38,760 nt of DNA. Source: Chloroflexus islandicus (GTDB lineage: Bacteria > Chloroflexota > Chloroflexia > Chloroflexales > Chloroflexaceae). Made by a program: the position numbers and the translations under genes. Location of the stretch: NCBI RefSeq assembly GCF_001650695.1, contig NZ_LWQS01000067.1, positions 1 through 38,760 of the forward strand, written 5' to 3'. Positions 32,604 through 38,760 of this stretch are shown here, one piece after another. The first letter of the stretch is position 1. Every line of letters starts with the position of its first letter. The notes under the pieces are model-generated. The model saw nothing but the letters and a program-made list of their open reading frames with translations, did not search any database and was not told the origin of the DNA.

Positions 32604-34091
32604 ATGAAACCCTCTGTTCGCACCCGAAACATTACTGTTGCGCTCGTTTCAACCCTGCTCATGGTGCTCCTTGCCCTTCAGCAGTTTTCAGTTGCGGCTG
32701 CGCCGGTAGCACAGGTCAATTTCAGTTGGAGCCCGATCGCCATAACATCTTCAGGCCAACCCGGCCAAAACCTCATACAGGTTACTGCAACCTTACAGAA
32801 TCAGGGGCCGGCTGAAACATTTAATATTTCGGCGATCCCGCCAAGTGGCTGGCCAGCCATCAGCATCAATCCCACCGCATCAGTCACGCTCAATACAAAT
32901 GCTTCACAGACATTCACGTTTTTATATAGCATTCCCACGACGGCAACTGCGGGAACTTATCTCATTAATATCAATGCTGTGCGCGCCAGCGCGCCAACCA
33001 ATCCGGTAACGCTTCCCATTACGGTGAATGTCATTATTCCTACTAATACGCCTACACCAACTCCTACTGCTATACCAACAACAACACCAACACCCCTTTG
33101 TTTCGATGGTTTTGAACCAGACAATTTCCCGGCACAGGCAAGACGGATTGATGTGCAGATTCCGCAAGAGCACGTCATCTGCCCGACCGGTGATGAGGAT
33201 TGGCTCTATTTTGGCGGGGTAGAGGGTAAAGTTTACACCATTGATGTACCGGTGATGAAACCGGGCATTGACCTGTCATTGGAATTGCTCGATAGCAATC
33301 TCAACCGGGTGGCGTTCAACGACGATTTCTTCAATCGCGATCCGGCCAATCCCAACCCCGGCGACATCCGTCCGCGCATTACCGTGCGTATTCCGGCTGA
33401 CGGCATCTATTACATTAGGGTACGTGACAACGCCGGACGCGGCGGGACGGATTATTCCTACGTGATCGCATTGCTCGATGAAAGCTATGGCCCCACGCCG
33501 GCGCCGGTCGAGTCGGTCTGTCTTGATATCTTTGAACCGGATGGCTTGCCTGAGCAAGCGCGGCTGATCACCTCGAACGAGGTGCAAGAGAACCGGCGTC
33601 TCTGCCCAACCGGCGACGCCGACTGGGTGACGTTCTTTGCCAAAGCCGGCAAACGCTATGTCATTTATACTGATACCCGGCGCTACAGCGGCGCGAATAC
33701 CGTCAACGGCAATACGTTGGCCGGCGCAGATACGGTGTTGGTGCTAGCCGATCGCGATGGCGTCAGCATCCTCGACATCAATGATGACATGCCGGGCGGT
33801 AATACGCTTGATTCGCAGATCGAGTTTACGCCTAAAGTTGACGGGTTCTACTTCGCGCAGGTCAAGAATGTTGGTGATATTGGCAACCAATTCATTCGCT
33901 ACGATTTGGTCTTGTTACTCTGCTTGCCCGGCCAGACTGACTGCCGACGACCAGATGCACCACTACCCGGCTTGCCGCAAAATCCCGCCACACCACCGGC
34001 AACGTCAACACCGATCAAAGCGCCGATCGTGACGGATCCGACACTGACACCAACATTAACACCAACGCCCACACTAACACCAACGCCATAG
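32604..34091 (+). CDS. Secreted protein with NEW3-like and two PPC-like domains
   Basis: A 495-residue exported protein. A signal peptide (residues 1-33, cleavage likely after VAAA) is followed by an Ig-like/NEW3-type domain (about 38-145), a Thr-Pro linker (146-164), and two tandem repeats that begin (C)-F/L-D-x-FEPD and include CPTGDxDW (about 166-292 and 306-435). These repeats resemble bacterial pre-peptidase C-terminal (PPC) domains; each has two cysteines that may pair. The C-terminus is another Thr-Pro tail (about 450-495) without a membrane anchor or sortase motif. Likely a surface or matrix protein; substrate unknown. GAGGAG precedes the ATG. Confidence 0.82.
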   Translation: MKPSVRTRNITVALVSTLLMVLLALQQFSVAAAPVAQVNFSWSPIAITSSGQPGQNLIQVTATLQNQGPAETFNISAIPPSGWPAISINPTASVTLNTNASQTFTFLYSIPTTATAGTYLININAVRASAPTNPVTLPITVNVIIPTNTPTPTPTAIPTTTPTPLCFDGFEPDNFPAQARRIDVQIPQEHVICPTGDEDWLYFGGVEGKVYTIDVPVMKPGIDLSLELLDSNLNRVAFNDDFFNRDPANPNPGDIRPRITVRIPADGIYYIRVRDNAGRGGTDYSYVIALLDESYGPTPAPVESVCLDIFEPDGLPEQARLITSNEVQENRRLCPTGDADWVTFFAKAGKRYVIYTDTRRYSGANTVNGNTLAGADTVLVLADRDGVSILDINDDMPGGNTLDSQIEFTPKVDGFYFAQVKNVGDIGNQFIRYDLVLLLCLPGQTDCRRPDAPLPGLPQNPATPPATSTPIKAPIVTDPTLTPTLTPTPTLTPTP

Positions 34092-34107
34092 ACGGACAGA
34101 GGTGTTG

Positions 34108-35250
34108 ATGCCGGTTCGTACCTTAGACAGCGAGGTGATAACCGAACTCACCGCCCAGCTCGGCCCCCGGCCAGCAACTTCGGCGGCAGAAGCGATGGCA
34201 GCCGCGCAGATCAATGCCCGCCTGCGACAGGCGGGCTTCAGTGTCGCCACCCATTCCTTGCCCGCTACCGCGCATCCGGGCGCACGGCTCGCACCAGCGG
34301 CGATTGGGTTGATGGCGGCGATCGGGTTGGCAGCTTGGCAGCCAGTCGTAGGCATAGCGTTTGGCCTCTGGCTGATGGCACTGTTGCTGATTGATGGGAT
34401 GTATGCGCCATTGCCCCCGCTCCGCCAAGCGGGGATGAGCCAAAATATCATTGCGGTGCGTCCGATCGAGGTAGCTGACACGCAAACCCCGCCTCAGCCA
34501 CGCTGGCGGTTGGTATTGCTCGCGCCGCTGGATACGCCGCCGGTTTGGCGCGGCCTTGCGCGCTTGATTGCGCCGACCTATGAGGGATTGCTGGCCCGGC
34601 TAGCACTCAGCAGCCTGCCGCTGGCAGTCGCCGCCAACACCGCTGCATCAACGCTGCGCTGGACATTGGCCATCGGCGCTTTCGCCGGTGCATTGTTGTT
34701 CCTCTGGGCCACGCGCCGCCAGCTACCGCTTATGCAGCCTGATGGCGGGATCGCGGCCTTGGCGACGCTGATCATTGCCGGCCAAACCATCCCGCGCTTA
34801 CAACACGTGGAGGTGTGGGCAGGAGCTGTGGGTGCAGCCTACTGCGACCAAAACGGTCTCAAAGCCTTGATCGAGCGCTACCCCTTCGAGCCAGCCAATA
34901 CGCTCATCATCGGTTTGGGGCCGCTCGCGTGCGGGCAATTAGCCATTATCAGCCGTAGCGGCGTCTTCCGGCACGAGCCAGCCGATCCGCTCCTGTACCG
35001 GCTGGCGATGGACGCCGATCGCGCCGAACCGGTGATTGATCTGGAACCGCACACCCAAGCGGCGCGTGACGAACTGCTCTCACCATTGCGGCAACGCGGA
35101 TTTCGCACCTTGAGTATTCGCGCGATAGCGAACGGTGAGAACACCTTCAACCCTTTGTTAGCCGAACGGGCTGCCCGCTTGATTGCAGCCATTGCTTGCA
35201 CCCTAGATACTAAGACGAACGATGATTTACCTATTCTACGGGCCAAATGA
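34108..35250 (+). CDS. Membrane protein resembling an inactivated M28 peptidase
   Basis: A 380-residue protein with hydrophobic segments at about 61-96 and 163-200. Layout resembles M28 (aminopeptidase-like) proteins: an N-terminal helix, WRLVLLAPLDTPP where metalloenzymes have a His-x-Asp (AHxDS), and VWAGAVGAAY where they have Glu-Glu. The His and both Glu are missing, so metal-dependent cleavage is unlikely. The family call is by pattern only and modest. The ATG at 34108 follows AGAGG, 17 bases after the PPC gene. The last 29 bases overlap holA. Confidence 0.7.
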   Translation: MPVRTLDSEVITELTAQLGPRPATSAAEAMAAAQINARLRQAGFSVATHSLPATAHPGARLAPAAIGLMAAIGLAAWQPVVGIAFGLWLMALLLIDGMYAPLPPLRQAGMSQNIIAVRPIEVADTQTPPQPRWRLVLLAPLDTPPVWRGLARLIAPTYEGLLARLALSSLPLAVAANTAASTLRWTLAIGAFAGALLFLWATRRQLPLMQPDGGIAALATLIIAGQTIPRLQHVEVWAGAVGAAYCDQNGLKALIERYPFEPANTLIIGLGPLACGQLAIISRSGVFRHEPADPLLYRLAMDADRAEPVIDLEPHTQAARDELLSPLRQRGFRTLSIRAIANGENTFNPLLAERAARLIAAIACTLDTKTNDDLPILRAK

Positions 35251-36181
35251 GTTGGCCCGCAGCGAAGCGGTCGCTGAATTGCGGGCCAGCTTGCCGGCAG
35301 AGGTGGCCGATCTGAATATCAGTGTGCTTGATGGACGCAAACTCACCATCGAGCAATTAGTCGCCGCCTGTGAAGCGCACCCATTTCTGGCTGATCGGCG
35401 GTTGGTGATCGTGTACGATGCGCTCAAGCATAGCAAAGCCGGCAAAGCGCGGGAAGAGCTGCGTGACTATTGCGAACGGGTGCCGGCGACATGCGATCTC
35501 GTGTTTGTGGAACAAGATGAGGTTGACCGGCGACACCTACTCTTTACCGCCTTGAGCAAACGCGGTGCGGTGCGCGAATTTCCGCTGCTCAGCGGGCCAG
35601 AGTTGCTGCGCTGGATCGAACGGCGGGCGAAATCGCTGCAAGCGACGATCGAGCCTGCCGCCGCGCAGCGGTTGGTTGATTTAGCCGGCAATGACAGCCG
35701 CGCGCTCGCAAATGAACTGGCCAAACTAGCCACGTATGTGGGGAGGGGCGGCACGATCGATCAAGCGGCGGTTGACCGGCTCGTCACCGACCAACAAGAG
35801 CAGAACCTGTTTACCTTCATCGATGACCTGAGCACGCGCCGGCTAGGTGCGGCGTTGCGCGGCGCGCGGGCACTGATCGAAGACGGCCAAGCGCCGCCGT
35901 ATGTGTTGTTTATGCTGGCGCGCCAGATCCGGATCCTCTTGCACGTGAGGCAACTGGTCGCGCAGCGCCGCCGGCCTGACGACATTGCCAGCGAGCTGGG
36001 CTTGAAACCGTTTGTCGCCCGGAAAGCCACCGAGCAGGCGCGCAATTTTACGGCTGCCGAATTGGTCACAGCCCACGACCGGCTGCTCGAACTCGACCAT
36101 GCGATTAAGACGGGAAAAATGCAGGCGGAAACGGCGCTCGAGCTATTTGTGGTCGAGATGTGCCAAGCGCAGCGAGGATAG
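35222..36181 (+). CDS. holA: DNA polymerase III subunit delta
   Basis: HolA of 319 residues, the wrench of the clamp loader that opens the beta clamp. N-terminal MIYLFYGPNELARSEAVAEL is typical, as are NISVLDGRKLTIEQLVAACE, ADRRLVIVYDAL, and the C-terminal helical collar domain (QNLFTFIDDLSTRRLGAALR, EDGQAPPYVLFMLARQIRIL). It overlaps the end of the preceding gene by 29 bases in another frame. holA next to rpsT is a common arrangement. Confidence 0.94.
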   Translation: MIYLFYGPNELARSEAVAELRASLPAEVADLNISVLDGRKLTIEQLVAACEAHPFLADRRLVIVYDALKHSKAGKAREELRDYCERVPATCDLVFVEQDEVDRRHLLFTALSKRGAVREFPLLSGPELLRWIERRAKSLQATIEPAAAQRLVDLAGNDSRALANELAKLATYVGRGGTIDQAAVDRLVTDQQEQNLFTFIDDLSTRRLGAALRGARALIEDGQAPPYVLFMLARQIRILLHVRQLVAQRRRPDDIASELGLKPFVARKATEQARNFTAAELVTAHDRLLELDHAIKTGKMQAETALELFVVEMCQAQRG

Positions 36182-36188
36182 GGCTATG

Positions 36189-36227
36189 AAAAGGTACGGG
36201 CGGGTTTGTAACCCGCCCGTACCTTTT
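36189..36227. terminator. Bidirectional terminator between holA and rpsT
   Basis: An 18-bp perfect stem (36189-36206 with 36210-36227) with a three-base loop. The arms start and end in AAAA and TTTT, so it gives a G/C-rich hairpin plus T-run in both directions, serving holA (+) and rpsT (-), which converge here. Confidence 0.93.
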
Positions 36228-36247
36228 GCCCATGCTATGGCGCCTGC

Positions 36248-36532
36248 TTATGCCGCGGAACCGGCCTGCGCGGCCAGCGCCACCTTCTTGGCCTTCTGAG
36301 CCAAGCGCGACTTCCGGCGAGCGGCGTTGTTCTTGTGAATAATCCCCTTCACGGCGGCCTTATCAAGCGTGCTGTAGGCAAGGCGCAACGCAGCCTCATC
36401 GACCACGCCGCTAGCCAAGGCCAGCTCAGCCTTCTTGATCATCGTCTTCACCCGCGAGCGGTACGACTGGTTGCGCAAGTGCTTGCGCGCATCGCTCCGA
36501 ATGCGCTTCTTTGCCGATTTTGTGTTCGCCAA
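36248..36532 (-). CDS. rpsT: 30S ribosomal protein S20
   Basis: S20 of 94 residues, a helical bundle binding the bottom of the 30S body. [20 protein letters not shown] and [20 protein letters not shown] are canonical. The start is TTG at 36532: GAGGAG sits seven bases before it and the family begins with MANTKSA; an earlier TTG two codons upstream is too close to the binding site. It is a single gene with its own promoter and terminator. S20 uses an unusual start codon for autoregulation in E. coli as well (UUG, established). Confidence 0.96.
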   Translation of the reverse strand: MANTKSAKKRIRSDARKHLRNQSYRSRVKTMIKKAELALASGVVDEAALRLAYSTLDKAAVKGIIHKNNAARRKSRLAQKAKKVALAAQAGSAA

Positions 36533-36548
36533 GGTCAAACTCCTCGGA

Positions 36549-36554
36549 TATAAT
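36549..36554 (+). promoter_or_regulatory. Possible -10 element for murJ
   Basis: A perfect TATAAT on the plus strand (36549-36554) lies 81 bases before murJ. The -35 region 18 bases upstream (TTCGCC, 36525-36530) is poor and lies inside the rpsT gene, so this is only a possibility. Confidence 0.3.
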
Positions 36555-36579
36555 TGGCGCGTTATTGTGACACGTGAAA

Positions 36580-36599
36580 CGGCGAGCGCTCGCTCGCCG
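36580..36599 (-). promoter_or_regulatory. Hairpin in the rpsT leader
   Basis: CGGCGAGC (36580-36587) pairs with GCTCGCCG (36592-36599), four-base loop. It lies within the predicted rpsT leader, about 48 bases before the TTG start. It could take part in feedback control by S20; not testable by eye. Confidence 0.4.
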
Positions 36600-36611
36600 C
36601 GCTAGCTCTGA

Positions 36612-36640
36612 AGTATAGCATAGGAACGCCAACCGTGCAA
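36612..36640 (-). promoter_or_regulatory. Promoter for rpsT
   Basis: On the minus strand: TTGCAC (36640-36635), 17-base spacer, TATACT (36617-36612). Start near 36605, giving a leader of about 72 bases. The -35 hexamer overlaps the first two codons of murJ on the other strand. Confidence 0.7.
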
Positions 36641-38206
36641 CTGAGCGCCGTCTTGCGCCGTCTGAGCACCCAGCGCAACAGCCTAATCGTCATGGGCGGC
36701 TTTGTTGTCAGCCGGCTGACCGGTCTGATCCGTGATATTGTCGCTTCGTACTATTTCGGCACCTCGGCTGAGATGGCAGCGTATGGCGCTGCGATCAGCA
36801 CGGTTGATCTGCTCTACCTCGTGATCATCGGCGGGGCGCTGGGCAGCAGCTTCATTCCGGTCTTTATCGAGGTGTGGGAGCGAGAACGGCCAGCGCGAGC
36901 GTGGGAACTGGCCAGTGCGGTGGTGACGTGGGCGCTGATGATCCTCGCCCTCGCGAGCGCCGGGTTGTTTGTGGCGGCGCCGTGGCTGGCGCCGCTCTTG
37001 TATGGCGGGCAAGGATTTACGGCGGAAACGCTTGAGCTGATTGTAGCCTTGACCCGGCTGTTCTTGCTCTCGCCATTGCTGCTGGGGCTGGGAGGATTAG
37101 CAATGGCGGCGCTCAACGCGCGTGATCGGTTTACGATGCCTGCCTTAGCTCCCAGCATCTACAACCTCGGCATCACTGGCGGCGCACTGCTGGCGCCGTG
37201 GCTGGGCATTTGGGGCATGGCATGGGGGGTAGTGATCGGCGCGCTCGGCTACCTGCTGATCCAGTTGCCAGCGCTGTTCGCCCTCGGCATGCACCTGCGA
37301 CCGCAGTTAGGCCGGCATCTACCCGAACTAGGCAAGGTCGCGCAAGCGATGGGGCCGCGCGTGATCGGGCAAGCGGCGGCCCACCTCAGCATCGTGGCGA
37401 CGCTGGCCTTAGCCGCCCGCCTACCCGACGGTGATGCCAAGCTCGCCGGGTTGCGCTGGGCATACCAGTTGATGCTCTTGCCGTACGGCGTCTTTGCGCT
37501 AAGCTTAAGCACAGTCGCCTTTCCGCGACTGGCCCGGCTGGTGGCCGAGGGACGGCTAGCCGAGCTGAGCGATGACGTGCGGACAACGCTGGGGCGCATC
37601 CTCTGGTTGACCTTGCCGGCGACCGCCGGCCTGCTCACCTTGGGGCCGGCGCTGGCGCGCGTCTTGTTTGAACGAGGCGCGTTTGATAGCCTCTCGCTGA
37701 GCTACACTGCCGGCGCCTTAACCGGTTATGCGTTCGCCTTGCCGGCCTTTGCCGCCTCAGAAATCATGATCCGCGCCTTTTACGCGATGCAGCGCACATG
37801 GCCGCCGGTGCTGATCGGGATCGGGCAAGTGGCGCTCAATATTGGGTTAGGCGCGACGCTGCTGGTGGCAGGGGTAGATGTAAGTGGGCTGGCGATTGCA
37901 TTCAGCATTGCCAACTCGCTCGAAGCGCTGGCGTTGGCGATCGTGCTTGGGCGCACGATACCGGGCCTCTGGCGAGCGCCGGCGCTGTGGCGGCGCTTAC
38001 TCATTGCGCTCGGCGCGAGTATAGCGGTTGGGGTGCTGTGGTGGTACGCGCGGGAGCTGATCCCCGGCGGCACGCCGGCGGCTGGTTATCGCTGGCCGGA
38101 CGATCTGGCCGGATTATTGGTTGGCTTGGCCGTGACGGGCAGCGTTGGGGTAGCGATCTACGCTGCGTTAACCATCCTGCCGGATCGCCGTCGCCCGCTG
38201 GCCTGA
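36635..38206 (+). CDS. murJ: Lipid II flippase MurJ
   Basis: MurJ of 523 residues, which flips the peptidoglycan precursor lipid II across the cytoplasmic membrane. About 14 membrane spans are traceable. N-terminal FVVSRLTGLIRDIVASYYFG with its conserved arginines, GALGSSFIPVFIE, NARDRFTMPALAPSIYNLGI and LPYGVFALSLSTVAFPRLAR are family signatures. The C-terminal 70 residues are variable. The GTG at 36635 has no strong binding site; it is the only start that gives the family N-terminus. Confidence 0.94.
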   Translation: MQLSAVLRRLSTQRNSLIVMGGFVVSRLTGLIRDIVASYYFGTSAEMAAYGAAISTVDLLYLVIIGGALGSSFIPVFIEVWERERPARAWELASAVVTWALMILALASAGLFVAAPWLAPLLYGGQGFTAETLELIVALTRLFLLSPLLLGLGGLAMAALNARDRFTMPALAPSIYNLGITGGALLAPWLGIWGMAWGVVIGALGYLLIQLPALFALGMHLRPQLGRHLPELGKVAQAMGPRVIGQAAAHLSIVATLALAARLPDGDAKLAGLRWAYQLMLLPYGVFALSLSTVAFPRLARLVAEGRLAELSDDVRTTLGRILWLTLPATAGLLTLGPALARVLFERGAFDSLSLSYTAGALTGYAFALPAFAASEIMIRAFYAMQRTWPPVLIGIGQVALNIGLGATLLVAGVDVSGLAIAFSIANSLEALALAIVLGRTIPGLWRAPALWRRLLIALGASIAVGVLWWYARELIPGGTPAAGYRWPDDLAGLLVGLAVTGSVGVAIYAALTILPDRRRPLA

Positions 38207-38300
38207 CCATAAGAAGCCTGTGGCCCGCCCCTGAAGGTTCAAGGGCGGACAGAACGCACAAGCGTAGATATGGTTCATGGCGTTGCGATACGCTGTTTTG

Positions 38301-38341
38301 CCCTCACCCCCAGCCCCTCTCCCGCTGGCGCGGGAGAGGGG
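38301..38341. repeat. GC-rich palindromic repeat, copy 1
   Basis: CCCTCACCCCCAGCCCCTCTCCCG-type sequence with an 11-bp stem (38314-38324 with 38331-38341, six-base loop). A second, related copy lies at 38528-38563. This is the form of dispersed intergenic palindromes common in Chloroflexales (established impression, not checked). No T-run follows. Confidence 0.6.
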
Positions 38342-38351
38342 CGGATAGATA

Positions 38352-38382
38352 TGGAGTGCGGCAGTTTGACTGCCGCACTCCA
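38352..38382. repeat. 14-bp perfect hairpin
   Basis: TGGAGTGCGGCAGT (38352-38365) pairs with ACTGCCGCACTCCA (38369-38382), three-base loop. It lies between the two copies of the GC-rich palindrome in a gene-free tail. It may be part of the same mosaic repeat or a terminator remnant for murJ. Confidence 0.6.
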
Positions 38383-38527
38383 CAGCCGGCAAGCGGGGGC
38401 GATGCCGTACAGACGCAACGCAAGCCAAGGCGCAGCGACGGTAGACGCCAAGACGCGCAGGGCGCGCAGGGTCACAGCGGGTTGGGAAGGGGAGGTGCAA
38501 GGACGGGCGGAATCCAGTGACAAAATG
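38383..38527. other. Repeat-like gene-free stretch
   Basis: No gene seen. The text around 38410-38470 is made of short CGC-AAG-ACGC-type words similar to the inverted repeat at 25746-25830. It appears to be a mosaic of degenerate intergenic repeats; open frames crossing it have no family resemblance and run through the palindromes. Confidence 0.5.
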
Positions 38528-38563
38528 CCCCCACCCCCGGCCCCTCCCCCGCTGGGGGAGGGG
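38528..38563. repeat. GC-rich palindromic repeat, copy 2
   Basis: A second copy of the element at 38301-38341, with a 10-bp stem of C-rich and G-rich arms (38541-38550 with 38554-38563, three-base loop). The preceding CCCCCACCCCCGGCCCCT matches copy 1 with few changes. Confidence 0.6.
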
Positions 38564-38644
38564 TGATGTGGAGCGCAGCACGAGGCTTTACGGCATTGCA
38601 CAGCGATCGACAGTTCTATGTTCTGTCCGTCTCTCCCCATTGGC

Positions 38645-38760
38645 GGGCGAGCCGCCCGCGCTCCGTCGCTACCCCTGCCGCGGGCGAGCCGCCCGCGCTC
38701 CGTCGCTGCCCCTGCCGCAAGCGAGCCGCCCGCGCTCCGTCGCTGCCCCTGCCGCAAGCG
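38645..38760. repeat. 37-bp tandem repeat, three copies and part of a fourth
   Basis: Copies at 38645-38681, 38682-38718 and 38719-38755, with five bases of a fourth at the edge. The unit contains GGGCGAGCCGCCCGCGCTCC followed by GTCGCTGCCCCTGCCGC; copies differ at only two or three places. There are no spacers, so it is a minisatellite rather than a CRISPR array. It continues beyond the window. Confidence 0.9.

Noticed and set aside
38275-38757. Open frames across the tail after murJ
   Set aside because: They pass through palindromes and the tandem repeat, lack ribosome binding sites, and resemble no family.
38645-38760. CRISPR array at the right end
   Set aside because: The unit length of 37 fits a CRISPR repeat, but copies are directly adjacent with no spacers and no cas genes are near.

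Overview
The window looks like chromosomal DNA of a filamentous anoxygenic phototroph of the Chloroflexales, most likely Chloroflexus or a close relative. This is an inference from the GC-rich coding style, the zinc-binding (C+) forms of S14, L36, L32 and L24, a CrtI-type carotenoid desaturase, a tight-adherence (Tad/Flp) type secretion ATPase, and secreted proteins with threonine-proline linkers. No 16S gene or phylogeny was available to confirm it.

Layout. (1) 1-17391 (+): the 3' end of tuf, then one long ribosomal superoperon: S10-L3-L4-L23-L2-S19-L22-S3-L16-L29-S17-L14-L24-L5-S14-S8-L6-L18-S5-L30-L15-secY-adk-infA-L36-S13-S11-S4-rpoA-L17-truA-L13-S9. The usual map gene between adk and infA is absent. 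Several gene boundaries carry strong hairpins, and three gaps hold plausible internal promoters (before rplV, rplR and adk). (2) 17485-23542 (+): rsmD, coaD, a SepIVA/DivIVA-like coiled-coil gene, a DUF177 (YceD) gene, rpmF, then fatty acid synthesis genes fabH, fabD, fabG and a second FabG-like gene whose Ser-Tyr-Lys catalytic residues are all replaced. (3) 23543-24236: no protein gene. On the minus strand there is a complete transcription unit for a structured RNA of about 510 nt, with a near-consensus promoter, a textbook intrinsic terminator, and end-to-end complementarity arranged as a pseudoknot. I could not assign it to a known RNA family, and it is the most interesting item here. (4) 24237-32232 (-): CrtI-like desaturase; a CpaF-type ATPase with an AAA ATPase (one operon); a TPR protein with an acidic tail, miaB and an unknown protein (one operon); and a small unknown protein. 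(5) 32604-36181 (+): a secreted protein with two PPC-like repeats, a membrane protein resembling an inactivated M28 peptidase, and holA. (6) 36248-36532 (-): rpsT, convergent with holA across an 18-bp bidirectional terminator and divergent from murJ (+, 36635-38206). (7) 38207-38760: no gene, only palindromic GC-rich repeats and a 37-bp tandem repeat that runs off the end.

How the genes work together: most of the window is the translation and transcription core (ribosome, RNA polymerase alpha, SecY), with rRNA and tRNA modification (RsmD, TruA, MiaB), CoA and fatty acid synthesis (CoaD, FabH, FabD, FabG), envelope building (MurJ, the SepIVA-like protein) and surface or secretion functions (CpaF with the AAA ATPase, the PPC protein).
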